Assembly: GCA_035503915.1 (NCBI GenBank)
Contig: DATJSU010000033.1
Location: forward strand, 14,759-78,758
Source of the DNA: DATJMJ01 sp035503915
Lineage (GTDB): Bacteria > Actinomycetota > Acidimicrobiia > Acidimicrobiales > Palsa-688
Length of the DNA: 64,000 bases
Direction: 5' to 3'
Below the pieces are notes generated by a model, which was not told the origin of the DNA, searched no databases, and saw only the letters and a program-made list of their open reading frames with translations. Shown one piece after another: positions 33,913-43,285 of the stretch (within the stretch, counting starts at the first letter, position 1; each line of letters opens with the position of its first letter). The translations under genes and the position numbers were made by a program.

Positions 33913-35199
33913 TCAAGAGCGGCCAACGGCGCTCTCGCGGGACAAGTAGACGGCGCCGTCGCCGTCGTCGTGGCGACTGGCACCGATGGCGACCGTCGGC
34001 CCGGCGACGGCGGCCGATGTGCCGAAAGCATCCCCAGTGGCGGCACCTGGGCCAGTCAAGGCGGCCGCCTGCCGCCAGCGCCCGGTGGCCCAGCCAAACA
34101 GGTAGGCCTCGCCGGCGCCGTTGCCGTACATGGGAGCGCCTACGACAATGGTGTCACCGGAGATGGCGACTGAGAAGCCGAACCTGTCCCCGGGCACGGT
34201 GCCATGGCCCTCGAGCTCGGCTGCCTGCCGCCAGACAGAAGCGTCGAAAGCGAAGGCGTAGGCGGCACCCGTCTCCGAGTCGTGCCAGGGGGCACCGACG
34301 ACCAGGGTGTTACCGGAGATGGCAAGCGAATAGCCGAAGTTGTCGCCCAGCCCGCTGTCGGCCCCCTCGAGAGCGACCACTTGGTGCCAACCCCCTCCGC
34401 CGTGGCGGAAGATGTAGACGCGACCCTTGCCGACCAGCCGCCCAGGCGCGCCGACCGCGATCGTGCTCCCCGAGATGGCGACCGAGAAGCCGAAGTTGTT
34501 CTCGATCGAGGTGTCATCGCCCACGATGCGGGCGACTGGGCGCCACCCGTCGAGGCTCCTTTGGAACACCTCTGCCGCGCCCGAAAAGATGTCGTCGAGC
34601 GGGGCACCGACGACAACAGTGCTGCCCGAGACGGCGACCGAGCTGCCGAAAGCGGCGCCTCTGGCAAAGCCGGTACCGCTCAGTTCCGCCGCTTGGCGCC
34701 AACCGTCCGGGAGTTTGGTAAAGACATAGGCCCGGCCGGAGCCGTGGGCGCCATTGGCACCGACCACGATCGTCGGGCCCGAGATGCCGACGGAGATACC
34801 GAAATAGTCGCCCGCTTGGGTGTCTTTGCCTTGTAGCTCGGTCACCTGGCGCCAACCCCTGGCCGTTTCGGCAAAGACGTACGCCCGGCCCCCCGAAAGG
34901 TAGGGGACGCCGACCACGGTCGTGGCGCCCGAGGTTGCAACTGCGGCGCCGAAGAAGTCGTCAGCCGAAATACCAAGTCCGCGCAGTTCGGTCAACGCGC
35001 TGAACTGCGGGGCGGCCCAGTCGACCGACCAAGGTGCGTGCTGGGGGCGCGCGACGCCCGAGCCCTCGGAGGCGGGCCCCAGCCCGAGCAGCGCGACCAC
35101 CAACGTCGCCATCGAGGCACTAAGGAACCGGCTGGCCCCGACCGCTTCTGGAGGAGCCCCTAACGCCAAGACAGAGGACGACCTGCCGGTTGACCACAC
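33913..35199 (-). CDS. Secreted FG-GAP repeat (seven-bladed beta-propeller) protein
   Basis: Protein of 428 aa with an N-terminal export signal (hydrophobic MATLVVALLGLG around residues 30-41) and seven tandem repeats of about 50 residues. Each repeat has the pattern FG.S.AISG.T.VVGAP......G.AYVF....W.QVAEL.G, the integrin-like FG-GAP motif. Seven copies fill one closed propeller. There is no enzyme domain, anchor or LPXTG motif. Function unknown; such propellers bind carbohydrates, proteins or calcium at the cell surface. It is convergent with the sugar operon and on the putA strand, 74 nt past putA. Confidence 0.85.
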   Translation of the reverse strand: MWSTGRSSSVLALGAPPEAVGASRFLSASMATLVVALLGLGPASEGSGVARPQHAPWSVDWAAPQFSALTELRGLGISADDFFGAAVATSGATTVVGVPYLSGGRAYVFAETARGWRQVTELQGKDTQAGDYFGISVGISGPTIVVGANGAHGSGRAYVFTKLPDGWRQAAELSGTGFARGAAFGSSVAVSGSTVVVGAPLDDIFSGAAEVFQRSLDGWRPVARIVGDDTSIENNFGFSVAISGSTIAVGAPGRLVGKGRVYIFRHGGGGWHQVVALEGADSGLGDNFGYSLAISGNTLVVGAPWHDSETGAAYAFAFDASVWRQAAELEGHGTVPGDRFGFSVAISGDTIVVGAPMYGNGAGEAYLFGWATGRWRQAAALTGPGAATGDAFGTSAAVAGPTVAIGASRHDDGDGAVYLSRESAVGRS

Positions 35200-35273
35200 T
35201 GGGCACCAGATCGTAGCGGACAGTGTGGGCCTGAGACGCTCACCCGGCGCTTGGGCGACCGGGCCGTTCCCGA

Positions 35274-38200
35274 TTACCCGCGCGCTGCGAGCACCCGACC
35301 GTGCCGGTGGGCCGTCACGGACAAGCTCTGCTCGCGCGTCCAGCGCAAGAGCTCAAGGCGCGGGTGCTGGACGAAGGGGGTGTCGTCAACGGGCACAGCT
35401 GTTTCGTGAGCAACGCGGAGCAGTTCGGTCGGTACCGTCCCCAGAAATCGCAGCCGCACTATCGCGCCCGCCTTGATACGGCCCTCTAAGGAGATATCGT
35501 CCTCGACGGTTGCTGCGAGCCCTCTCCGCGGTGCCGCCAGGGAGAGCTCCGCTCTCACGCCCGCTGCACGCGCCGCCGAGAGGGCGTAGCCCAGGTCGCT
35601 ATCTGAGGTGTCTTCCCCGCCGCGCACGGTAACCGGACCGGGCAGCGGCCGATAGCGCAGCTCGTTGTGCTCCACCGTCAAGTCATCCAACTTCCGCGCG
35701 TTGGTGAACTCCCTCTGCCAGCATTCTTCCAGGGACGGCGTCGCCCCCCCGCGTCCCGACCAATCACAAAGAGACAAGACATAGTTGGGGCCGCCAGCCT
35801 TGGCAACCGGCCCCACCGAGGACCGCTTCCAACCACCAAACGGCTGCCTGCTCACGATCGCACCGGTAATAGTCCGGTTGACGTAAGCATTCCCGACCTC
35901 GGCTCGGTCCTCCCACAGCTTGACCTCCGCGGGGTCCAAGCTGTGGATGCCCCCGGTCAAACCGTAACCAGTCGTGTTCTGCCAGTCGATCGCAGATTCG
36001 AGGTCCTCAGCGCGCATGAGGCCGAGAACGGGCCCGAACCACTCGGTCTTGTGCGACCAGGAGCCAGGCGAGACGCCCAACTTCACGCCGGGGTGCCACA
36101 ATTGGGATGGGCCCTCGGCTCGCCGCGGCTGTACCAGCCAGTCTTCTCCGGGGTCAAGGGAGGTCAGCGCGCGCAGGAGCTCGGGGCCCGGTGGTCGTAC
36201 CAGAGGCCCGACGTCGGTGGACAAATCCGTGGCCGGCCCCACCCTCAAGCTCCGCACGGCGTCTGCTAGGCGCCGCTGGAAAGTCGCGCTGTCGTAAACG
36301 GCCGCCTCGACGATCCCCAGGCTTGCGGCCGAGCATTTTTGGCCCGCGTGGCCGAACGCGGATCTCACAAGGTCGCGGACCGCAAGGTCGAGGTCGGCGG
36401 CAGCGGTAATGATCAGTGCGTTTTTGCCACTGGTTTCGGCTCGGAGCTTGATACCCGGGTAAGCACGCGTAAATGCGGTCGCTGTCTCATAGGAACCGGT
36501 AAGGACCACACGAGCAAAATCGGGGTGGGTAACGAGCCTTAGCCCGACCTCGTCGTCCTGGCACGGTACGAACTGCAATAGCTCCCGCGGCACACCGGCC
36601 GCCCAGCACGACTGAGCAAGCGCCCAAGCCGTGAGCACGGCTTCTGGCGCCGGCTTGAGTATGACGGCGTGCCCGGCCGACAGCGCCGCAAGAACGCCTC
36701 CGGCGGGGATCGAGTAAGGGAAGTTCCAGGGGCCGCACACGAGTACCACCCTTCCGCCTTTGGGGTCGGCTCCTTGTTCTGCCAATGCCTCGAGCAGTCG
36801 CGTCTGGAACGCGTAATAGCGAGCAAAATCGATGGCTTCAGAGACCTCAGTATCAGCTTCCTGAACGATTTTTGCTGTTTCGTGGCACATCGTTACGATC
36901 GCCGTGCCGCGGTCCGAAGCAAGCTGCTCGGCAACGTCATAAAGCAGTCGCCGCCGGTCGTCAATGGGCTTGCCGTCCCATTCCTTCGCCGCAGCAGCGG
37001 CGGTAAGGAGAGCCTCGTCGACCTCAGCCGAGGAGGCCGTCGCCCACCGGTGCGTCTCGTTGGCGGGCCAGGAGGGGTCATAACCAATCTGGACCGCCGG
37101 GCCTGCCCGCTCCAGCCCTCCCACCGCGACCGGTACGACCTTGCCCGGCTCCCAGTGCTCGAACGAAGTGACTACCCAGTGGCGGTTCCGCTCGAGCGAA
37201 AAGTCCGTATCGGGCTCATTTCGAAAGCCGCTGAAGTGATGCTCAGGCCCGGGCTTCCCGGGACGGTTGCGGTCCTGTGAGCGGCGCGGCCCCGCTGAGA
37301 CGGCGTGCCGGGCATCTACAGCCGCTAAGAACAGTGCCTTCTGGTCCTCGAACGAGGCGGGCTGCCGCCTCAAGTCCAGGAGAGCGGGAAGGAAGTTCTC
37401 GCGCTCGGTGTTCTCGTCCAAACGTCGCACCAGGTAGGCAATAGCCGCATCGAACTGCGCCTTGCTGACCACGGGCGCGTACATCAAGACCCTGCCAGAC
37501 TTTTGCTTTACGGCCCGGGCGAGCCCTTCGGCCATGCCTTCGAGCATCTCGAACTCCAAACGGTCCTGGGCACCGAGGCGCTCTCGCAAAACAAGGCCCC
37601 ACGCGATGTCGAAGACGTTGTGGCTCGCAAGTCCTACCCGGACGGCCGAGGAGTACTCAGGCGCAAGGGCTGTCTCGAGGAGCCGTTTGTAATTTGCGTC
37701 GACCTCGTGCTTGGTGGGGTAAGGCGCCTGCTCCCATCCACGAAGCTCTGCCTCAACTTTCTCCATCGGGAGGTTGGCGCCCTTCACGAGGCGCACCTTG
37801 ATCCCCGCAGCGCCGTTCGCTCGGCGCCTGACCGCCCACTCGCAGAGATCCTGGAGGACTACAAAGGAATCCGGCAGATAGGCCTGGAGAGCAAGCCCAG
37901 CCTCGAAGCCGAGCAGATCTGCTCTTTCCAAGAGCGTTTTGAACACCGCCACCGTGAGGTGGAGGTCACGGTACTCCTCCATGTCGAGATTGACCAAGCT
38001 CGCACGCTCACGGGCGCTCAGGAACAGTGGCAGCAGCCTCTGCTCGACCAGGCTCACCGTGGCGTCGAATGCGAGGGAGCTGACCTGGCTACAAATGGCA
38101 GAAATTTTCACGGAGACTTGGCCCACGTCCCCCCGAGAGAAGGTAGCCTCCGTAGCCTTCAGCCTGCGTTCGGCCTCCTCCTCGCCCAAGGTCGCCTCAC

Positions 38201-38663
38201 CGAGGACATTTATGTTCAGTGCAAAGCCTGCCTCGCGGCGAGCCCTCACATAGTGAGCTAGCAATTTTTCCTCTGCGGGGATGATCACGCCACGGCTCTG
38301 TCGACGAGTACGTCGCTTCACTAAGGCACCAACGACGCCGGGCGCAAGGTCAGCGAGCCGCGCACCAATCGAGAGGGACAGCCGGTCGGCCAGCTTTAAC
38401 GAGGCCGGCACGCCCAGTTCGCGGATAAGTTCGCGAAAACGCCGGCCAGCCCTTGGGGTGTCAGTGATCCGGACCACCTCGTCAGCTAGCTCCAGGACGA
38501 GGAGCATGGCGAGATCGTCCTCAACGAGCGGCCCGAGGGTGCGCCTCCGTCGCCGCTCGCTGCGCGGCGCCTGCCGTTCCGCGAGCTCGAGAAGCTCCGC
38601 TGCGACCTTGACAGCCTCGGCTGCGAGGAGCCTGTCGTCGATTGAGGCCGGCAGAGAAGCCAT
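35274..38663 (-). CDS. putA: Bifunctional proline dehydrogenase / pyrroline-5-carboxylate dehydrogenase
   Basis: Oxidises proline to glutamate in one 1129-residue chain. Residues about 100-430 are the FAD proline dehydrogenase barrel (SVKISAICSQ, IKVRLVKGANL, VGLASHNVFDIAW). Residues about 500-980 are the aldehyde dehydrogenase, with catalytic Glu in LRAETSGKNALI and Cys in GHAGQKCSAAS. A C-terminal domain of about 140 residues follows, as in longer PutA proteins. There is no N-terminal ribbon-helix-helix domain, so it is not a self-repressor. It is the last gene of the hydroxyproline operon, about 35 nt after the cyclodeaminase remnant. Confidence 0.93.
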   Translation of the reverse strand: MASLPASIDDRLLAAEAVKVAAELLELAERQAPRSERRRRRTLGPLVEDDLAMLLVLELADEVVRITDTPRAGRRFRELIRELGVPASLKLADRLSLSIGARLADLAPGVVGALVKRRTRRQSRGVIIPAEEKLLAHYVRARREAGFALNINVLGEATLGEEEAERRLKATEATFSRGDVGQVSVKISAICSQVSSLAFDATVSLVEQRLLPLFLSARERASLVNLDMEEYRDLHLTVAVFKTLLERADLLGFEAGLALQAYLPDSFVVLQDLCEWAVRRRANGAAGIKVRLVKGANLPMEKVEAELRGWEQAPYPTKHEVDANYKRLLETALAPEYSSAVRVGLASHNVFDIAWGLVLRERLGAQDRLEFEMLEGMAEGLARAVKQKSGRVLMYAPVVSKAQFDAAIAYLVRRLDENTERENFLPALLDLRRQPASFEDQKALFLAAVDARHAVSAGPRRSQDRNRPGKPGPEHHFSGFRNEPDTDFSLERNRHWVVTSFEHWEPGKVVPVAVGGLERAGPAVQIGYDPSWPANETHRWATASSAEVDEALLTAAAAAKEWDGKPIDDRRRLLYDVAEQLASDRGTAIVTMCHETAKIVQEADTEVSEAIDFARYYAFQTRLLEALAEQGADPKGGRVVLVCGPWNFPYSIPAGGVLAALSAGHAVILKPAPEAVLTAWALAQSCWAAGVPRELLQFVPCQDDEVGLRLVTHPDFARVVLTGSYETATAFTRAYPGIKLRAETSGKNALIITAAADLDLAVRDLVRSAFGHAGQKCSAASLGIVEAAVYDSATFQRRLADAVRSLRVGPATDLSTDVGPLVRPPGPELLRALTSLDPGEDWLVQPRRAEGPSQLWHPGVKLGVSPGSWSHKTEWFGPVLGLMRAEDLESAIDWQNTTGYGLTGGIHSLDPAEVKLWEDRAEVGNAYVNRTITGAIVSRQPFGGWKRSSVGPVAKAGGPNYVLSLCDWSGRGGATPSLEECWQREFTNARKLDDLTVEHNELRYRPLPGPVTVRGGEDTSDSDLGYALSAARAAGVRAELSLAAPRRGLAATVEDDISLEGRIKAGAIVRLRFLGTVPTELLRVAHETAVPVDDTPFVQHPRLELLRWTREQSLSVTAHRHGRVLAARG

Positions 38664-38698
38664 TAGTTCAGAGTAAACGTTGCCTCTCGCGACGCTCG

Positions 38699-38994
38699 TT
38701 AGATCACGGCTGTGGTCCCCGCCCCGACGGCGGCGGCCCGGGCGACCACAAGGGCGGCGGCGGCGCCGAGTTCCCCGAGAAGATGGTCACCAACTTGGAA
38801 GCCAGGCCAAGCCCGGGCACGTAGCCGGGCATGGCCCCCAGCAGGCCACCGGGCGCCTGTGCGGCCACCCGTGCGGGGACCGATGCTTTCCCCTCGCTCA
38901 GCGCTACGAGGGCGTCGCTCAGCGAGCGAGCCAGCTCGGCGAGGGGCAGGAGGCGGGAAACGTCCTCTTCGCTCAGAAATACGAGCTCAGCCAC
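38699..38994 (-). pseudogene. Ornithine cyclodeaminase / mu-crystallin family remnant with internal deletion
   Basis: The first 75 or so codons (MAELVFLSEEDVSRLLPLAE to KLVTIFSGN) match the N terminus of ornithine cyclodeaminase-family proteins. The frame then becomes Pro-rich and stops at 38704. In the adjacent frame the same DNA encodes LGELGAAAALVVARAAAVGA, then GTTAVI and a TAA at 38699, which looks like the family's normal C terminus. About 200 internal codons, including the whole NAD domain, are therefore missing. Family members in hydroxyproline clusters reduce pyrroline-2-carboxylate, so a pathway step was probably lost. It sits between the HpbD-like gene (24 nt) and putA. Confidence 0.72.
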
Positions 38995-39018
38995 GAGAAG
39001 CGGCCAGGGGGAGGGTGC

Positions 39019-40152
39019 TCAAGCCGAAAACTTGTAGAGGCAGGGGCCAAGCACCTGCTCGTCGACGTCGATCCCGAGCCCGGGGCCGTCGGGCACTGTA
39101 CCCTCCCCACCCGTCGAGCGTGGTTGGTAACCGGCAACGTGCTCGAGGTTCCAGTCGTTCATGAACGACGCGGCGTAGAGGGCCGAGGGTGACGTCGAGC
39201 CCGCCAACTGGGCGACGGCGGCCGTGCACAGGTCCCCTCCCCAGGTGTCTTCGATGGTGAGCGACATCCCCAGCTCGACGGCCAGGTCTCGCATGAGGCG
39301 AGCCGGTCCCAGCCCACCAACACGGGAAATCTTCAAGTTGATGCCCTCGGCCAGTCCCTCGGACGCCGCCCTGACCAGTTCGTGGGTGCCAGTGATGACC
39401 TCGTCCAGCACCATCGGCAACGACGTTCGCCCTCGGACCTGGGCGCACTGCTCGAACGACGGGCAGGGTTGCTCGATGCGAAGGCGAGGCAAGCCCTCCA
39501 GCAAGCCGAGGGCATGGACCGCTTCAGCCAGGCGCCAGCCCCCGTTGGCGTCCGCGACGACGGTGTCCTCATCCCCCGTGGCCTCGATGACAGCCCGCAC
39601 TCGGGCCGCGTCCGCCGCTGGCTCAGAGCCCACTTTGAGCTGGAACCTATGGATACCCTGGGCGCGCTGGGCGGCCACGAACTCAACCATTTCTCCAGGT
39701 CCCCGGAGCGGCACGGCCACATAGAGAGGGACGGCCACGGTGCGGCAGCCGCCGAGGAGGGCGCTGGCCGGCACGCCAACCACCTTGCCGAAAAGGTCGA
39801 AGGCGGCGATGTCGACCGCGCTCTTGGCATAACTATGGCCGGCCAGGGCGGCATCCATGGCGGAACGGAGCCGGCCCGTGCCGGCCACCTCCTGGCCTAC
39901 CACGGCCGGCCCCAGCTCTCGCAAAGCGGTCTGCGCACCTGCGGCCGAGGCCGGCAGGTAGGCGGTCCCGAGCGGGCAGACCTCTCCGTACCCGGCATGC
40001 CCCGAGCTCGAGCGCAGGACCACCACCGTGCTTTCGAGGTTGGAGACGACCCGACCTGCGGACATCACGTATTGGCCGTGAGCGTAGCTCAGCGTGTAGC
40101 TGTAAACCTCCATGCGCTCGATGCGGTCCGTGCGACCGGCCGGCGGCGTCAT
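39019..40152 (-). CDS. Enolase-superfamily epimerase, 4-hydroxyproline-betaine 2-epimerase-like
   Basis: Mandelate racemase/muconate lactonizing enzyme family (377 aa from the ATG at 40152). Metal ligands are D201 (VADANGG), E227 (RIEQPC) and D250 (VLDEVI), with catalytic lysines K173 (FQLKVG) and K274 (LKISRVGG), one on each face as needed for 1,1-proton transfer. The capping-domain start SYAHGQYVMSAGR and the PLGTAYLPA loop resemble HpbD, which epimerises hydroxyproline betaine and proline betaine. The operon position supports a prolyl substrate. No Rieske demethylase for betaine breakdown is present. Starts 24 nt after the dehydrogenase fusion; the longer in-frame N terminus is rejected because it overlaps that gene. 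Confidence 0.8.
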   Translation of the reverse strand: MTPPAGRTDRIERMEVYSYTLSYAHGQYVMSAGRVVSNLESTVVVLRSSSGHAGYGEVCPLGTAYLPASAAGAQTALRELGPAVVGQEVAGTGRLRSAMDAALAGHSYAKSAVDIAAFDLFGKVVGVPASALLGGCRTVAVPLYVAVPLRGPGEMVEFVAAQRAQGIHRFQLKVGSEPAADAARVRAVIEATGDEDTVVADANGGWRLAEAVHALGLLEGLPRLRIEQPCPSFEQCAQVRGRTSLPMVLDEVITGTHELVRAASEGLAEGINLKISRVGGLGPARLMRDLAVELGMSLTIEDTWGGDLCTAAVAQLAGSTSPSALYAASFMNDWNLEHVAGYQPRSTGGEGTVPDGPGLGIDVDEQVLGPCLYKFSA

Positions 40153-40175
40153 GACCCGGCAGCCTCCGTTCAGCT

Positions 40176-43100
40176 CTACCCAAGCTCCCTGCGGAGCCGA
40201 GCCAAACCTACAGCAGGCGCGCCCGCCTGGCCGGCCACGACGCCGAGGGGCACGGGCACCGCCACCGGCCTCTTGTGGAAGTCCCCACCCTGGCCGAGGC
40301 GGTCGGGGGCGAGAGCTGAGAGCGCCAGTTCGAGAGCAGGGCCGCAAGTGCGGCCCTGGCAGTAGCCCATGCCGCAGCGGGACAAGTTGCGGACGTCCCT
40401 AAGGGTACGGGCACCGCCATGAAGCGTGGCCCTCACCACGGACCAGGGAACCTCTTCGCAGCGGCAGAACAGCGTCCCCTCGTCCAGCCACGAGAGCCAT
40501 CCGTTCCCCACAGGGTAGAGCCGGGCCAGCCGGGCGGCGAACTCCCTCTCGCGGGCAAGGCGCCGGGTCGTTACCTCTCGCTGGGCCCGGGGACGGCCAT
40601 CGATAAGCCCCAGGTACGACGCGGCCGCGTGACCCGCCAGCTCACCCTCGAGCTCGGCCGCCTTGGCGCCGGCAACCCCGGCCAGTTCGCCGGCGACGTA
40701 CAGACCCGGCACCGACGTGGCCATGTCAGCACCCGTGGCAACCCAGCTTCCGGGGTAGGCGGGATGGGAGCGTTCCCGGACGCCCAGTTGGCGCGCTAGT
40801 TCGAGGCGGGGGACGAACCCGTACGAGGTGCACACAGCGTCGACGTCGAAGGGCCGTTCCGTACCGGCCAGCGGTCGCCACCCGGGCCCGAGACGAGCTA
40901 CCAATGCTCGCCTCACCGTGGCGTCGCCCTCACAGCGGACGACGGCGCGCCCGGTCAGCACCTGTACGCCGTGGCGAGCCAGGCTGGCCGCGTACCCAGC
41001 GGCCTCGGCCAGTTTGGCCGGGTGCCCGAGGAGGCTGGCCAGTGCGTAGGGCGCCGACCGAGCCGGCGCCGCTTCGACCAGCGACACCCGCGCCCCGCCT
41101 TCGGCTAGGGCAACAGCCACTGGCAGCAGGAACGGGCCGGTCCCGGCCACCAGTACACGCCGGCCCACTACAGCCCCCTGGGACTTGAACAATGCCTGGG
41201 CGGCGCCAGCAGTGGTGACACCTGGGAGCTCCCAACCGGGGAAAGGAACGACGAGTTCCGAAGCACCGGTGGCCAGGACGAGCGCGGGCGCCAGCAACTG
41301 CGTGCCGCTCCCGTCGTCCAGGTGGGCAGCGAAGCCTCCCGCTACGGCCCGCACGGCCCACACCCCGGTGCCGAGCACGAGCCGGGCCCGGGTGCCCGCC
41401 GCGAGCGGGCGGAACCGGGACGGTAGCTGCCGTCCCGCGGAGGGAGCGGCGCCCGAGCCGTCGCTCAGTGGCTGGCGGAGGTACTGGCCTCCCAGGTGCG
41501 GCCAGGCGTCCACTATCACCACCCGCGCCCCCCGTGCGGCGGCTGCTGCTGCTGTCGCCATGCCCCCGGGGCCACCACCCACGACAATCACGTCAGCTTC
41601 CTCCACCCGGCCCGGAGTGGCGGGAAGCGGGGGCACTGGTGACGGGGGTGCGGACAGCTTCGGGCGCAACCCGACCGAGAGCGAACGGCGCACCTGGTCG
41701 CCCGATTTCAGGACAGTCATGCAGGCCCTGACGGCGCACTCGCCGTTCAGCTCGACCAGGCACTCAAAGCAGGTACCGATCCCGCAGAACAAGCCTCGCT
41801 CCTGCCCACCCGCTCGCGTGGTGCGAAAGGCTCTTTCTCCGTTCGCTAGCAGGGCGCCGGCCACCGTCATGGCGCCAGGGACAAACAGTTCCTTGCCCTC
41901 GAACCAGAACTTGACCTCTGAGCGCCCGCCGGCCAGTGCGTGGCCGACCCCGCCCGCGCCCGCCTCGGCCGAGGTACCTTCGGGTGGACGCTGGGCGGGC
42001 GAGCCCCCCGCCGCCGGGCGGTGAACTGCCCGTGGCCGTACGGCCGTGCGCGTCAGGGCCTCCCCGGCCGCGGCAGGCGCGGGCAGGGATCCTGGGGGGA
42101 AACGGTCGGCGGCAAAGGGGTTTATGTCCATGGGCAGCGGCTGTCCCAGCACGAGCGCCGCCAGCAGTTCTGCCGTCACCTGGGCCAAGCCGACCCCGGC
42201 GCCCTCGTGCCCGGTGGCGTGGAAGAGGCCTCCTACCACAGGGTCCGGGCCTATGACAGGTAGACGGTCGGGGGTGGCCGGGCGGAACCCGGTGTACACC
42301 CTCATGAGCCGGGCGCCCGCCAGCGCCGGCACGAGCGCAATGGAACGTGACGCGATGGTGGCCATCACGTCCATGTCCATCCGCGGGGAGAAGCCGACGA
42401 ACTCGCGCGAGGAGCCGAGCAGCATGGTCCCGGCCCGGGTACCCTCCACAACGGCCGAGCACGTCCAGCCGGCCCCGCTCTCATGGATCGAACCTACGTA
42501 GCCTGCCTCGTACACCTTGCGCCGGACCAGGGGCAGCAACGGTTCGGTGACGAGCACGTGGCCACGTCTGGGCTGGACCTGGAGGTCAGCGCCCAGGCGA
42601 GCGGCGAGCTCGCCGGACCATGGCCCGGCCGCGTCGACCACGCAGCGACCGACCGAGACCGTTCCCCCGTCGGTGCGCACCCAGCGGAGCTGACCGTCGG
42701 CGCTCAGGCGGCCCTCCAGCACCTCCACCCCGGGCACGACGCGGCCGCCACTGGCCAGGATCTCGTCGACGTGGAAGCCGACCGCGAGCATGGGCTGTAC
42801 CTGGCAGTCCTGTTCGTACAGGGCACCTCCACACAAGTCCCGGGAGAGCGCGGGTTCGAGCTCGGCCAGAGCTTCGCGTGTCACCATTTCCACCTGAGCG
42901 CCCTGGGCCCGCTGGGCATCGGCCAGCGACCGGAGGGCAGCCAGTTCGGTGCCATCGTGGGCGACCACCAGCCCGCCTTTGCGCTCGAACTCAAACCCAC
43001 GGGCGCCCGAGCCGGAAGCCCTTTCGGCGACTTGCTCCCACAGGTCCGCACCCCGCAAGGCGAGGGCGAGCTCCGCCCCCGGCAACTTGTCCGAGACAAG

Positions 43101-43259
43101 GACGTTGCCCTCTCCCGAAGAGCTGGTACCAGCGGCAGGGGTGGCGCGGTCAACGACGCACACGTCGACGCCCGCCGCCGCCAGCCGAGCAGCGATGGCC
43201 GTGCCGATCATGCCCGCTCCGATCACCAGCACCTCGGCGCTGGCGGGCAGGGTGGACAA
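40176..43259 (-). CDS. Single-chain D-hydroxyproline dehydrogenase (DadA + 2Fe-2S + HcnB-like fusion)
   Basis: A 1027-residue fusion of what are normally three subunits. Residues 1-385: DadA-like FAD amine oxidase, with VLVIGAGMIGTAIAARLAAA, SSGEGNVLVSDK and the C-terminal TGHEGAGVGLAQ. Residues 390-450: Pro/Ala/Gly linker. Residues 450-535: [2Fe-2S] domain with C492, C497, C500 and C508 or C513 (FCGIGTCFECLVELNGEC). Residues 555-890: HcnB-like pyridine nucleotide-disulfide oxidoreductase fold with VIVVGGGPGGMATAAAAAAR and RVLVAGTGPF. Residues 930-975: BFD-like cluster with C932, C934, C962, C967. Homologues exist as the heteromeric D-hydroxyproline/L-proline dehydrogenases and as HcnABC. The likely reaction is cis-4-hydroxy-D-proline to pyrroline-4-hydroxy-2-carboxylate. 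A TTG at 43259, 26 nt after the epimerase gene, is the best start. Confidence 0.87.
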   Translation of the reverse strand: MSTLPASAEVLVIGAGMIGTAIAARLAAAGVDVCVVDRATPAAGTSSSGEGNVLVSDKLPGAELALALRGADLWEQVAERASGSGARGFEFERKGGLVVAHDGTELAALRSLADAQRAQGAQVEMVTREALAELEPALSRDLCGGALYEQDCQVQPMLAVGFHVDEILASGGRVVPGVEVLEGRLSADGQLRWVRTDGGTVSVGRCVVDAAGPWSGELAARLGADLQVQPRRGHVLVTEPLLPLVRRKVYEAGYVGSIHESGAGWTCSAVVEGTRAGTMLLGSSREFVGFSPRMDMDVMATIASRSIALVPALAGARLMRVYTGFRPATPDRLPVIGPDPVVGGLFHATGHEGAGVGLAQVTAELLAALVLGQPLPMDINPFAADRFPPGSLPAPAAAGEALTRTAVRPRAVHRPAAGGSPAQRPPEGTSAEAGAGGVGHALAGGRSEVKFWFEGKELFVPGAMTVAGALLANGERAFRTTRAGGQERGLFCGIGTCFECLVELNGECAVRACMTVLKSGDQVRRSLSVGLRPKLSAPPSPVPPLPATPGRVEEADVIVVGGGPGGMATAAAAAARGARVVIVDAWPHLGGQYLRQPLSDGSGAAPSAGRQLPSRFRPLAAGTRARLVLGTGVWAVRAVAGGFAAHLDDGSGTQLLAPALVLATGASELVVPFPGWELPGVTTAGAAQALFKSQGAVVGRRVLVAGTGPFLLPVAVALAEGGARVSLVEAAPARSAPYALASLLGHPAKLAEAAGYAASLARHGVQVLTGRAVVRCEGDATVRRALVARLGPGWRPLAGTERPFDVDAVCTSYGFVPRLELARQLGVRERSHPAYPGSWVATGADMATSVPGLYVAGELAGVAGAKAAELEGELAGHAAASYLGLIDGRPRAQREVTTRRLAREREFAARLARLYPVGNGWLSWLDEGTLFCRCEEVPWSVVRATLHGGARTLRDVRNLSRCGMGYCQGRTCGPALELALSALAPDRLGQGGDFHKRPVAVPVPLGVVAGQAGAPAVGLARLRRELG

Positions 43260-43285
43260 CCCTCGGCGAGCGCCCCCGGGCCCGC

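Noticed and set aside
33913..35199. Plus-strand arginine-rich frames opposite the FG-GAP gene
   Set aside because: The periodic pattern of these frames mirrors the FG-GAP repeats; they are shadows.
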